The notes under the pieces are model-generated. The model was not told the DNA's origin and made no database searches. It saw only the letters and a list, made by a program, of their open reading frames with translations. Shown one piece after another: positions 1 to 7,833 of a stretch of DNA of 10,741 bases. Within the stretch, counting starts at the first letter, position 1. Each line of letters begins with the position of its first letter. Source of the stretch: Archangium sp. (GTDB taxonomy: Bacteria > Myxococcota > Myxococcia > Myxococcales > Myxococcaceae); the NCBI GenBank assembly GCA_016793585.1, contig JAEUJR010000081.1, positions 1-10,741 of the forward strand. The letters run 5' to 3'. A program made the position numbers and the translations under genes.

Positions 1-1
1 C

Positions 2-1381
2 AGCGAGCACTCGAAGATCGGCATCGAGATCACCGACAGCGTCTACGTCGCGCTCAACATGGGCATCATGACGCGCATGGGCAAGCCGGCGCTCGACATG
101 CTCGGCGACTCCAACGACTTCAACCGCGGCCTGCACTGCACCGGCGATCTGAACCCCGACCGCCGCTTCATCTGCCACTTCCCCCAGGACAACGCGATCT
201 GGTCGTTCGGCTCGGGGTACGGCGGCAACGCGCTGCTCGGCAAGAAGTGCCTCGCGCTGCGCATCGGCAGCTACCTCGGCAAGAAAGAGGGCTGGCTCGC
301 CGAGCACATGCTCATTCTCGGCGTGGAAGACCCCGATGGCCGCACGACGTACGTGGCCGCCGCCTTCCCCTCGGCCTGCGGCAAGACGAACTTCGCGATG
401 ATGATTCCGCCCAAGCGCTTCGACGGGTGGAAGGTCTACACCGTCGGTGACGACATCGCGTGGCTGCGCGTCGGAGACGACGGCCGCCTCTGGGCCGTGA
501 ACCCCGAGAACGGCTACTTCGGCGTCGCGCCCGGCACCAACTGGCAGTCGAACCCGAACGCGATGAAGACCATCGCCAAAGACACCATCTTCACCAACGT
601 CGCCGTCACCAAGGACAACACGGTGTGGTGGGAGGGCCTCGATGGCGAGGTGCCCGAAGAGCTCACCGACTGGAAGGGCCAGCCCTGGAAGAAGGGCTCG
701 ACCGAGAAGGCGGCGCACCCGAACTCGCGCTTCACCGCTCCCGCGTCGAACAACCCCATGCTGTCGTCGTACGTGAACGACCCGCGGGGCGTGCCCATCA
801 GCGCCATCATCTTCGGTGGCCGCCGCTCGAACACGATTCCCCTCGTGATGCAGTCGTTCAACTGGGCGCACGGCGTGTACCTGGGCGCCACGCTCGCGTC
901 AGAGACGACCGCCGCTGCCACGGGCGCGCAGGGTGTCGTGCGCCGTGACCCGATGGCGATGCTGCCCTTCACTGGCTACAACGGCGCCGACTACTTCGCG
1001 CACTGGTTGGCGATGCAGAAGCGCATTCCCTACCCGCCGAAGATCTTCATGGTGAACTGGTTCCGCAAGAACAAGGAAGGCAAGTTCTTGTGGCCGGGCT
1101 ACGGCGACAACATGCGCGTGCTGAAGTGGATCATCGATCGCGCGCACGGCAGCGTCGGCGCGCAGGAGTCGCTCTTCGGCTGGGTGCCCAAGCAGGGCCA
1201 CATCGATCTGTCGGGCCTCGCCATCGACCCCGCGAAGGTCGACGAAGCCACCAGCATCAACGAGGGCGAGTGGAAAGAAGAGCTCGTCTCGCAGAAGCAG
1301 TTCTTCGATCAGTTCGGCGAGCGCATGCCGAAGACGCTCGAGCTCATTCGTCAGACGCTGCTGTCGCGTCTGCCTGCATGA
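2..1381 (+). CDS. pckG: Phosphoenolpyruvate carboxykinase (GTP), 5' end outside window
   Basis: This cytosolic enzyme converts oxaloacetate plus GTP to phosphoenolpyruvate, CO2 and GDP (EC 4.1.1.32), the entry step of gluconeogenesis. The reading frame is open from base 2, upstream of the first ATG (59), and its first 19 residues continue the family sequence. The gene therefore starts left of the window; 459 residues are present of a family length near 600. Visible hallmarks, counted from the first complete codon: a Lys-Lys/His metal-binding pair (Lys about 81-82, His102), the P-loop ACGKTN at 125-130 with the family's reactive Cys, the GDD metal motif at 149-151, [13 protein letters not shown] at about 167-179, GRRSNT at about 273-278, and the aromatic guanine-binding stretch NWFRK...FLWPGYG at about 352-368. 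These distinguish the GTP form from the ATP form. No frameshift or missing catalytic residue is seen. Its 3' end overlaps the convergent histidine kinase gene by 38 bp. Confidence 0.97.
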   Translation, partial: SEHSKIGIEITDSVYVALNMGIMTRMGKPALDMLGDSNDFNRGLHCTGDLNPDRRFICHFPQDNAIWSFGSGYGGNALLGKKCLALRIGSYLGKKEGWLAEHMLILGVEDPDGRTTYVAAAFPSACGKTNFAMMIPPKRFDGWKVYTVGDDIAWLRVGDDGRLWAVNPENGYFGVAPGTNWQSNPNAMKTIAKDTIFTNVAVTKDNTVWWEGLDGEVPEELTDWKGQPWKKGSTEKAAHPNSRFTAPASNNPMLSSYVNDPRGVPISAIIFGGRRSNTIPLVMQSFNWAHGVYLGATLASETTAAATGAQGVVRRDPMAMLPFTGYNGADYFAHWLAMQKRIPYPPKIFMVNWFRKNKEGKFLWPGYGDNMRVLKWIIDRAHGSVGAQESLFGWVPKQGHIDLSGLAIDPAKVDEATSINEGEWKEELVSQKQFFDQFGERMPKTLELIRQTLLSRLPA

Positions 1382-2966
1382 TCGGCAGCACCACCTCGAA
1401 CAGCGCGCCCTGACCCGGAGCGCTCTCGACGCGAATCTCGCCGCCCAGCGCGGCGACGATCGAGTGGGCGATGGACAACCCCAGGCCCGTGCCTTTTCCG
1501 ACGGGCTTGGTGGTGAAGAAGGGCGTGAAGAGGCGCGCGCGCGTCTCGGCCGTCATGCCGGCGCCGAAGTCGCGCACGCCGACGATGACGCGCTGGCCTT
1601 CACGGCGGGTCGAGATGAGCAGCTCCCGTCGGCCGCCTTCGGCCGGGAGCGCCTGCACGGCGTTCATGATCAACGTGAGGAAGACCTGCCCGAGGCGCGC
1701 CTCGATGCCGTTCACCGCGCCGACGTTCGAGTACTGCCGAATCACCGTCGCGTTCGAGCGGGTGACGTGCACGCGGGCGATCTGCAGGGCCGAGTCGAGC
1801 GTGGCCTCGACGTTCACGGGAACGATCGCTTCGTGCTCACCCGTGTTGCGCGAGAACGTGAGCAGGTCCTTCACGATCGACTGAATGCGCACGGTGCCGT
1901 CGAGCGTCTCGGTCACCAGCTCGCGGCGCTCCTTCGGGTCCATGTCGGGGTGCGTGAGATCGTCGGTGAGCGAGCGCAGGTTCGCCTGCACGTAGGCGAG
2001 CGGGTTGTTGATCTCGTGCGCCACGCCCGCGACCATTCGGCCCATGGTCTCGAGGCGATCGGTGAGCATCAGCCGCGCCTCCATCGACTTGCGCTCGCTG
2101 ACGTCACGCATGGCGACCACTGCGCCGGCCCCCCGCTTCAGCGGAGCGATGGCCGCTTCGTACGAGCGCACCGTCGGCCCCGCGGACTGGAACTCGAAGC
2201 GCGCCGCCCCACTCGCCAGGGCCGCCTCGAGCCGAGGGCGATCGTCGGCGCGGCAGACGAGCTCGACCAGCGGCAGGCCGCGCGCGCGGCCGAGATCGAC
2301 GCCGAACAGCTGCTCGGCGCGCGGGCTCCAGTCCTTCACCAGACCCTTCCCATCGATGACGGCGACGGCGTCGGTGGCCGACTCGTAGATGGCCGTGAGG
2401 TGGTCGGCCTGCGCCTGAATGGTGGTCAGCTGCGCTTCACGCACGGCGGCGGCGACGACGGTGAGCGCCAGGATGAAGCCGAGCAGGAACATCGGCAGCA
2501 CGAAGTCGACCCGCGACAACGAGGGGTGCATCGAGCCGAAGACGATGAAGCTGAGCAGCGTGCCGCAGGCGGCGAGCAGCGTCGCCCGGGTGTTCATGAA
2601 CACGGCGGCGTACAGGGCCCCCGTGGAAGCGTAGAGCATCGAGACGACGGCCCGCACGCGCTCGGGCTCGACGCTCGCCGAGATGTGCGCGCCCAGCACC
2701 GAGGTGATGACCAGCACCCAGACGCCGACGCGGTAATGCCGGGTGCGCGAGAGCCCGTACGCCGCAAACGCCAGGCCCGTGTCGACCAGCGCGATCGCCC
2801 ACTCGCCGGGCGTGATGGGAATCGCGCGCGTCGCGATCGCCGTCGTCAGCGCCACGCACCAGACTGGAAGAATGAAGACGAGCGCGACCGCCAGCACGCG
2901 CGCCTGGCGCTGCTCGAGCCCTTCCTGCAGCTGTGCGGAGGGTGCGGTCAGGCGGTTCCACAACAC
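1344..2966 (-). CDS. Membrane-anchored PAS-domain sensor histidine kinase
   Basis: A sensor kinase of 540 residues that would autophosphorylate on His and pass the phosphate to a response regulator; none is encoded nearby. The N-terminal 175 residues carry about six hydrophobic helices (roughly 25-45, 53-72, 82-98, 105-125, 127-146, 155-175) and match no sensor family I can name. A single PAS domain follows at about 185-295. The HisKA domain has its H-box [10 protein letters not shown] with phospho-acceptor His317. The ATPase domain shows the N-box (Asn435), G1 DFGAG (466-470), F-box FTPFFTTKP (480-488) and G2 GTGLGL (492-497). All catalytic boxes are intact, and there is no receiver domain. 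The start is GTG at 2966, with AGGG seven bases upstream, and lies just before the first helix. It is the last gene of a leftward operon, 45 bp after a lycopene-cyclase-like gene. The layout resembles NtrB/AtoS-type kinases, but the signal is unknown. Confidence 0.93.
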   Translation of the reverse strand: MLWNRLTAPSAQLQEGLEQRQARVLAVALVFILPVWCVALTTAIATRAIPITPGEWAIALVDTGLAFAAYGLSRTRHYRVGVWVLVITSVLGAHISASVEPERVRAVVSMLYASTGALYAAVFMNTRATLLAACGTLLSFIVFGSMHPSLSRVDFVLPMFLLGFILALTVVAAAVREAQLTTIQAQADHLTAIYESATDAVAVIDGKGLVKDWSPRAEQLFGVDLGRARGLPLVELVCRADDRPRLEAALASGAARFEFQSAGPTVRSYEAAIAPLKRGAGAVVAMRDVSERKSMEARLMLTDRLETMGRMVAGVAHEINNPLAYVQANLRSLTDDLTHPDMDPKERRELVTETLDGTVRIQSIVKDLLTFSRNTGEHEAIVPVNVEATLDSALQIARVHVTRSNATVIRQYSNVGAVNGIEARLGQVFLTLIMNAVQALPAEGGRRELLISTRREGQRVIVGVRDFGAGMTAETRARLFTPFFTTKPVGKGTGLGLSIAHSIVAALGGEIRVESAPGQGALFEVVLPIMQADATAASDE

Positions 2967-3011
2967 GCCCTGACCCTACGCTCCGTGCGGGTCGACGCGA
3001 CTTTTGGGCCG

Positions 3012-3941
3012 TCAGCGCGACTCGACAGCCGTCGGCGACAACGCCGGGGCATCTGCCCACAGGCCCTTGAGCCACTCGAAGCACAGCACCGGCATCAGCG
3101 CGCCCGTCACGTACATGCTGAAGCTCTCGACGGGCAGCACCCAGGCGAACACGCCGAGCGTCTGCTGCGAGTTCCACACCCACCAGCCGCGGCCGCAGGC
3201 GAGCAGCTCGACGAAGAGCGCGAAGGGGAAGTATGTCGCCGCGACGATCAACAGCGTCTTCCACCGCACGCGATGCGCGACCGCCGCGCCGAGCCAGAAC
3301 GTGCCTGCCCAGCCCAGCGCCTGAACGATCGTCCACCCGTACTGTTTCGGGCCCGCCGCGTAACGAACGGCGCCAGCGGCGTCGACGAACGCCGGCGTCG
3401 AGACGTCCACCGCTCCCGACGACGTCAGCGCGAGGCCGATCAACACGAAGGCGACGGCCAGGGCGACGAGCGCGGCGCGTTTGCAGAAGCGCACCACGGC
3501 GGCCGCCCTGCCCTCGCCCAGCACGCCCTCGTCGGGCCGCGCGTGCGACAGCTCGAGGAACCAGAGCACCGGCACGTTGAGCAGCATCGGGTACGAGAGG
3601 AACTCTTCGAGCGGAATCGCGCCCAGATCGAGCCCCGAGAGCGGGTCGTTGCCTTCGTAGAACCACCAGTAGCGAGACTGAATGGCGAGCAGCTCGGCGA
3701 TGGCCGACGCCGAGATGAAGAGCCCGCTCGTCACCACGAACCCGATGCGCTGTGACTCGTCGAGCCGTGGCACCACGCGCACCAGCAGCCACAGCATGGG
3801 CACCAGCATCACCGTCAGCTCGTGCAGCAGGTACCACGGCGCCTTGAGGCCGAACGCGCTCGCCACCGCGCGCGCCGCCACCATGACGAGCATCAACACC
3901 GAGATGCCGATCAACGGCTTGAGCAACGAAGAGCGCTGCAT
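3012..3941 (-). CDS. Lycopene-cyclase-domain integral membrane protein (paralog 2)
   Basis: A polytopic inner-membrane protein of 309 residues with about eight hydrophobic helices. It belongs to the CrtYc/CrtYd-type lycopene cyclase domain family, whose characterised members cyclise ends of carotenoid chains. It contains two copies of the domain signature. The first copy has YWWFYEG at 91-97 followed by IPLEEF at 109-114. The second has RGWWVW at 251-256, then LGV and LPVESF at 269-274, and ends with a CFEWLK helix near 287-292. The usual PLEE/PVEE acidic pair is complete in the first copy but reads PVES in the second. At 309 residues it is longer than single CrtYc or CrtYd subunits (about 100-120) and resembles a fused two-domain enzyme. 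It starts one base after the upstream paralog stops and has a strong ribosome binding site. No phytoene synthase or desaturase is in view, so lycopene as the substrate is not established. Confidence 0.85.
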   Translation of the reverse strand: MQRSSLLKPLIGISVLMLVMVAARAVASAFGLKAPWYLLHELTVMLVPMLWLLVRVVPRLDESQRIGFVVTSGLFISASAIAELLAIQSRYWWFYEGNDPLSGLDLGAIPLEEFLSYPMLLNVPVLWFLELSHARPDEGVLGEGRAAAVVRFCKRAALVALAVAFVLIGLALTSSGAVDVSTPAFVDAAGAVRYAAGPKQYGWTIVQALGWAGTFWLGAAVAHRVRWKTLLIVAATYFPFALFVELLACGRGWWVWNSQQTLGVFAWVLPVESFSMYVTGALMPVLCFEWLKGLWADAPALSPTAVESR

Positions 3942-3942
3942 G

Positions 3943-4803
3943 TCAGGGCCTTCCTTTCAGTCGGAGCAGTTCGAAACAGACGGCGGTGGTGACTGGAGCG
4001 AGCGCCCAAACGATCGTCGCCTCGACCGGCAGGCCGAGCACGTTGACGCCCAGCATCGCGTCGGGCTGGTAGCCCCACCACCCCCGCGGCACCGCGAGCA
4101 CGGCCTCCCACAGCACCGACGTGAGCACCACGATGGCCGTCGTCACCATGACGGCGGGCAGGTTGAGGCGCCCCCGTACGAGCGGCCAGCCGACCAGCGT
4201 CACCGGCAGCGGCACCAGGCTCAGGTAGCTCCAGTACGACGGCGTGCCGTCACTCACCATCACGCCCGCGCCGACGAGCAGCAGCGGCGCCGTCGCGCCT
4301 TCGAGCCACCCCGGCGCGCCAGCGGCGGCACGCAGCGCCGGCTTCGGCCACAGCACCGCGTCGCACCACGCGTAGCCGAGCAGCATCGCGAGAAAGCCGA
4401 GCGCGTAGAACGCGAACTCTTCGAGGGGAATCGGGTGGGCGTGATCGATGGAGCCCCAATCGAGCGCCGGCACCGTGAGCCCCGCGATGGCCTGACGATC
4501 GGGGTAGACGAAGAAGTCGTCGGCGAACGCGAAGTTGAGCGCGACGCCCATCGGCACCAACAGCGCCCACGCCCGCCACAGCGGCCGCTCCATCGAGCCC
4601 AGCAGCCCGCGGCGCGCCAACGCCCTCGCCATCAGCAACGACGGCACGGCGAAGACGAGCAGACTCGAGGTGTAGCCACCCGTCGACGCGAACAGCGCGG
4701 GCGCGAAGGCGGCGGCGACGACCACGAGGAACAGCCCGACCGAGCGCCACGGCCGAACGGCGAACGTCTGCTCCAGCGGGAGGAGCGCGAGGAGTGCCTG
4801 CAT
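3943..4803 (-). CDS. Lycopene-cyclase-domain integral membrane protein (paralog 1)
   Basis: First gene of the leftward operon: 286 residues with about eight membrane helices. It is a divergent paralog of the next gene and shares the lycopene-cyclase-domain plan. From Met at 4803, the first motif IPLEEF is at 125-130. The second is RGWWGY at 240-245, followed by LGV and LPVEA at 258-262, and the protein ends in a CFELLRLKG helix. The second acidic residue of the C-terminal motif is replaced by Ala. Start choice: the frame is open to GTG 4878 and ATG 4872, and the latter has GAGG five bases upstream. I prefer ATG 4803 because the extra 23 codons have many A/T third positions and an AGG arginine codon, unlike the rest of the gene. 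The shorter N-terminus also matches the paralog better. Function is likely on an isoprenoid or carotenoid end group, but the substrate is unproven. Expression is probably from the divergent gap toward 4976. Confidence 0.83.
   Translation of the reverse strand: MQALLALLPLEQTFAVRPWRSVGLFLVVVAAAFAPALFASTGGYTSSLLVFAVPSLLMARALARRGLLGSMERPLWRAWALLVPMGVALNFAFADDFFVYPDRQAIAGLTVPALDWGSIDHAHPIPLEEFAFYALGFLAMLLGYAWCDAVLWPKPALRAAAGAPGWLEGATAPLLLVGAGVMVSDGTPSYWSYLSLVPLPVTLVGWPLVRGRLNLPAVMVTTAIVVLTSVLWEAVLAVPRGWWGYQPDAMLGVNVLGLPVEATIVWALAPVTTAVCFELLRLKGRP
3949..3957 (-). promoter_or_regulatory. Strong ribosome binding site for paralog 2
   Basis: Read on the minus strand, AAAGGAAGG lies seven bases before the ATG at 3941, inside the last codons of the upstream paralog. 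That gene's TGA (3945-3943) and the next ATG are separated by a single base. The arrangement predicts translational coupling of the two lycopene-cyclase-like proteins and fixes the downstream start. Confidence 0.75.
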
Positions 4804-4933
4804 CGTCGGCCTGCCAAGCACGCCGCTCGCCAGCTCGACGCGGCAACCTGCTCCGGGCAGCGCTGGACCCATCGGCACCTCTCGCCGAGCGCTGCGTCAC
4901 GAGCCTGTCGTCGGCCCTGCCATGCCACGTCGA

Positions 4934-4943
4934 TGACGCGTCA
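4934..4943. promoter_or_regulatory. Perfect 10-bp palindrome in divergent promoter gap (candidate operator)
   Basis: TGACGCGTCA is a perfect inverted repeat in the 173-bp gap (4804-4976) between the leftward lycopene-cyclase/kinase operon and the rightward TPR/lipoprotein operon. It lies 34 bp before the rightward start codon. A dimeric regulator could use such a site, but a single short palindrome in GC-rich DNA can arise by chance. I do not recognise it as the site of a known regulator. I saw no convincing -35/-10 pair in the gap. Confidence 0.25.
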
Positions 4944-4976
4944 GCTTTCGGGCAGAACGAGGTAGGCTGCCGCGCG

Positions 4977-5795
4977 ATGTCACGCCGGTTCGCCCTCCTG
5001 ATCCTCGTGCTCTCTGCGCTCGCGAACGCCGCGCCGAACCCGAAGGCGACTGCCCTCGCGAAAGACGCCGAGCGCCTCTACAAAGACGGCCAGTACAAAG
5101 AGGCGGCGAAGCTGCTCGACGAGGCCCTGCAGCTCGAGGCGAACCCCAAGCTGCTCTACAACATGGCCCGCGCGTACGATCAGGCCGGCGAGCTGCAGCC
5201 CGCCCTCGACGCCTACCGCCGCTACGTCGGCCTGCCCGCCGCCGACACCGAGCCCGAGCTCGTGAAGAAGGCGAACCTCTCGATGGATCGGTTGCGCCAG
5301 CTCGTCGCCCGGCAAGAGGCCGACGCCCGCATTCGCGACGCCGAGAAGGCACGGCTCGAAAAAGAGGCTCGCGATGCCCGCGAGCGCGCCGACGCCGAGG
5401 CCGAGAAGGCCCGCCAGCAGAAGGCGCAGTTCGAAGCGAAGGAGCGCGCGCAGGCCGAGACGCAGCAGACGAAGAGCAACGGGCGCAAGACGGCGGCCTT
5501 CGTGGTCGGCGGCGTCGGGCTCGCGGCGCTGGGCACCGGCCTCGTCTTCGGGCTGCTGTCGAACGGCTCCAAGCAGGCGTTCCGCGACGCGACCCTCGTC
5601 GAGACCAAACGCGCGGCGCAGACACAGACCGTCACCCAGGCCGTGGTGGCCGACGTCTCGCTGCTCATCGGCGTCGCCTGCGCGGTCACCGCCATCATCC
5701 TCTTCCCCAAGGCAGAGCCCGAGGCGGTCGTCTCGTTCGCGGTGCTGCCCGGCGGCGCGTTCGGCGCCATCTCGTTGCCGTTCGATCTGCGATGA
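4977..5795 (+). CDS. Secreted TPR and coiled-coil envelope protein
   Basis: A protein of 272 residues starting at ATG 4977. The frame is open upstream to 4794, but only this start gives a clean signal peptide: SRR, a hydrophobic core, then ALANA followed by APNP, so cleavage is likely near residue 18. Residues about 25-90 form tetratricopeptide-type helical repeats (AERLYKDGQYKEAAKLLDEA, then LLYNMARAYDQAGELQPAL). A highly charged Ala/Glu/Arg/Lys coiled coil runs from about 105 to 165. Two hydrophobic helices follow at about 172-194 and 222-243. The C-terminus is an Ala/Gly-rich beta-like tail (VSFAVLPGGAFGAISLPF). The protein probably sits on the periplasmic side, anchored by the two helices. 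TPRs usually act as protein-binding scaffolds; no enzymatic domain is seen. Its stop overlaps the next start (ATGA), so it is probably co-translated with the lipoprotein that follows. The specific partner is unknown. Confidence 0.88.
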   Translation: MSRRFALLILVLSALANAAPNPKATALAKDAERLYKDGQYKEAAKLLDEALQLEANPKLLYNMARAYDQAGELQPALDAYRRYVGLPAADTEPELVKKANLSMDRLRQLVARQEADARIRDAEKARLEKEARDARERADAEAEKARQQKAQFEAKERAQAETQQTKSNGRKTAAFVVGGVGLAALGTGLVFGLLSNGSKQAFRDATLVETKRAAQTQTVTQAVVADVSLLIGVACAVTAIILFPKAEPEAVVSFAVLPGGAFGAISLPFDLR

Positions 5796-7210
5796 CGACC
5801 TCCCTGCTCCGAAGCGTGTGGCTGCTGCTGGCGTTGAGCGCGTCGGCGTGTTCGTTCATCAACGGCAGTGGCTTCGAGGAGTGCACCACCGACCAGCAGT
5901 GCGGCTCGAGCCGCGTGTGCGTGCAGAAGTACTGCCTGCCCATGCCGGCGCAGTGCCGTCGTGAGGTCGGCGCCTTCGACGACCCGCGACCCGTGCGCAT
6001 CGCCGCCCTGCTCCCGTTGTCTGCCGGCTTCGATGGCGGCGCCGTCGACAACTCCGAGATCGCGGGCCTCAACGCGCTCTCGCTCGCGGTGCTCGACGTC
6101 AACGGCCGCGGCGGCCTCGACAACCGCCGCTTCACGCTCGTCGTGTGCAACACCGGAGGCTCGACCGAGGCGCTCGGGGAACAGCTCGCGTGGGCCATCG
6201 AGCAGCTCGCCGTGCCCGCCATCGTCACCTCGGGCAGCCGCCAGACGACCGTCGCGACCGAGAACCCGGCCCGCAGCGACGCCGGCACCATGATCATCTC
6301 GGCCACCGCGACCAGCCCCGAGCTCATTGGCTTGTTCGCACGCACGAAGGCCGTCTGGCGTGTCGCTCCGCCCGACAGCCTGCAGGCGAGGGTGTTGACG
6401 CGACTCATCACCACCGAGCCCGGGCTCTCGACGCTCACCGACGTGGCGATCGTTCACGAAGACGGCCCCTACGGTCAGGGCCTCGCCTCACCCCTGCGCG
6501 AGCAGCTCGCCGATGCCGGCCGTCGCGCCGAGACGTTCGAGTACCGCCCCTCCGATCGCGAGATCACACCGGCGGGCCTGCTCGATCGCGTCGCCACCTT
6601 TCATCAGGGCTCACGCAACCCGCGCCTGACGGTGTTCGTCGGCTTCCCCCGCGAAGGCACGCCCACCATCACCGACTCGCGCGCCCGCGCGCCCCTGTCG
6701 GCCGCGTCGGGCAACCTCTGGCTCTTCAGCGACGCCATGAAAGATCCCGCGGTCATCACGCCGCTCACCCGCTCGGAGATCACCGGCGCGTTCGGCACGG
6801 CCCCCGCGCAGGGCGCTGGCGGCGCGTACGACGACTTTCGCAACCGCTACCGCGGCGAGTTCAAGCTCGACCCGAACGATTTTTCGTTCACCTCGCACAG
6901 CTACGACGCCGCGTTCCTCGTGATGCTCGCCGCCGCGCACGCCTCGCGCGACGGAGGCGCGCTGACCGGCCCCCGCCTCAACGAAGGCATGGTGGCGCTC
7001 TCGAGCCGCAGCGGAACGTCGTACCGCGTGGGCCCCACCACCTGGCGAGACGCGTCGGCTGCGCTGGCCGGCGGCATGTCGATCAACCTCGAAGGTGCGA
7101 GCGGCGGCCTCGACTTCGATCTCGACGCGGGCGCTCCGGCTTCGCCGTACGAGATCTGGCAGGTGACCGACGGCGGCACGTTCACGACGGTGAGGTTGGT
7201 GAACCCATGA
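5792..7210 (+). CDS. Lipoprotein with type I periplasmic-binding (ABC substrate-binding-like) fold
   Basis: An exported lipoprotein of 472 residues. A hydrophobic signal segment ends in SASAC, giving acylation at Cys20; the -3 position is Ala rather than the more usual Leu. A short Cys-rich segment follows (Cys31, 37, 43, 48, 55, with the pattern C-x5-C-x5-C-x4-C), of a kind often seen at the N-terminus of myxobacterial lipoproteins. Residues about 67-470 resemble the branched-chain amino acid binding family of type I periplasmic-binding proteins: VRIAALLPLSAG (68-79), SRQTTVATE (149-157), VAIVHEDGPYGQG (218-230), SYDAAFLVMLAAA (370-382), and a terminal GASGGLDFD...SPYEIWQV. No ABC permease or ATPase is nearby, so it could be a ligand sensor rather than a transporter subunit. 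It overlaps both neighbours by ATGA, placing it in the centre of a three-gene operon. The ligand is unknown. Confidence 0.87.
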   Translation: MTTSLLRSVWLLLALSASACSFINGSGFEECTTDQQCGSSRVCVQKYCLPMPAQCRREVGAFDDPRPVRIAALLPLSAGFDGGAVDNSEIAGLNALSLAVLDVNGRGGLDNRRFTLVVCNTGGSTEALGEQLAWAIEQLAVPAIVTSGSRQTTVATENPARSDAGTMIISATATSPELIGLFARTKAVWRVAPPDSLQARVLTRLITTEPGLSTLTDVAIVHEDGPYGQGLASPLREQLADAGRRAETFEYRPSDREITPAGLLDRVATFHQGSRNPRLTVFVGFPREGTPTITDSRARAPLSAASGNLWLFSDAMKDPAVITPLTRSEITGAFGTAPAQGAGGAYDDFRNRYRGEFKLDPNDFSFTSHSYDAAFLVMLAAAHASRDGGALTGPRLNEGMVALSSRSGTSYRVGPTTWRDASAALAGGMSINLEGASGGLDFDLDAGAPASPYEIWQVTDGGTFTTVRLVNP

Positions 7211-7773
7211 GAGTGGTGCTGGCGCTGGCGGTGGTGCTGCTCGCGGCGTGTCCGAAACGCGCAGCCGCTCCGACGATGACGAAGGCCATTCGTCTGCTGG
7301 CCGACACTCCAGAGCGCGAGACGACCCAGCTCACCGAGCTGCGCCCCGATCTCGAGATCGACACCCGCGACTTCGAGCGCACGCCCCACGTGGTGGCCAC
7401 GGGAGAGACGCCGCTGTTCTCGCCCGAAGGCGCCGACGTGCGCCTCTACGGCGACGAGGCCGGCACGAAGGGCTTCGAGGTCGACAACATCATTCTGATC
7501 GAAGTGCTGGGCGCCGACGGCAAGGTGCTGCGCAGCGCCGTCGTCGGCTACTCCGACCCCGTCTCGCAGGGAAAAGAGACCATCGACAACCTCGGCCGTC
7601 AGGCGTTCTCGTTCGAAGCCGGAGAGCTGAACCTCGCGCCGCTGATGCCCGAACACGGCAGCGTTCGGCTGCGCGCGACGGTGCTCGATTACTTCGGCAT
7701 CGGGCGGGTCACCGACGTGTTCGTGCGCGTCGAGCCGAAGACGTCGACCTCCGACGATCTGCGCGGTCAGTGA
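7207..7773 (+). CDS. Small lipoprotein of unknown function
   Basis: A predicted lipoprotein of 188 residues. The start is ATG 7207, which overlaps the previous stop as ATGA. The same frame is open far upstream, but only inside the preceding gene. The signal peptide ends in a good lipobox, LAAC, with Cys15 as the lipid-attachment residue, followed by Pro-Lys. The mature part (about 30-180) alternates short hydrophobic strands with charged loops, for example VDNIILIEVLGADGKVL (92-108), VRLRATVLDYFGIG (153-166) and VTDVFVRVEP (168-177), suggesting a compact beta-rich domain. I recognise no family or catalytic motif. Being the last gene of the TPR / binding-lipoprotein operon, it is probably a partner of those proteins in the envelope. 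The Pro after the acylated Cys does not match the classic Asp+2 inner-membrane retention signal, but myxobacterial sorting rules differ. Confidence 0.82.
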   Translation: MRVVLALAVVLLAACPKRAAAPTMTKAIRLLADTPERETTQLTELRPDLEIDTRDFERTPHVVATGETPLFSPEGADVRLYGDEAGTKGFEVDNIILIEVLGADGKVLRSAVVGYSDPVSQGKETIDNLGRQAFSFEAGELNLAPLMPEHGSVRLRATVLDYFGIGRVTDVFVRVEPKTSTSDDLRGQ

Positions 7774-7833
7774 CGTTTTCCAACGGCTGGGCGCTTGCTC
7801 CCGATCAAGGGTTCGAACGAATCTCCCGAGCCC

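Noticed and set aside
1464..3755. A 763-codon open frame on the + strand
   Set aside because: It lies antisense to the kinase and paralog 2. Its product is an Arg/His/Asp/Glu-rich, low-complexity composition without domains, while the opposite strand has clear domain motifs. It is a GC-rich shadow frame.
2437..3837. A 466-codon open frame on the - strand offset from the kinase and paralog 2
   Set aside because: It overlaps two well-supported genes on the same strand in another frame, with Arg/Ala/Gly-rich composition typical of shadows.
4804..4878. N-terminal extension of paralog 1 to ATG 4872 or GTG 4878
   Set aside because: A GAGG site precedes ATG 4872, but the extra codons have unusually many A/T third positions and are not matched in the paralog. 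Kept only as an alternative start.
5222..6457. A 411-codon open frame on the - strand
   Set aside because: It runs antisense across the end of the TPR gene and the start of the binding lipoprotein, has no recognisable domain, and contradicts the ATGA-linked operon on the + strand.
7774..7785. Small hairpin CGTT-TTCC-AACG just after the small lipoprotein stop
   Set aside because: Only four base pairs and no following T-run; too weak to call a terminator.
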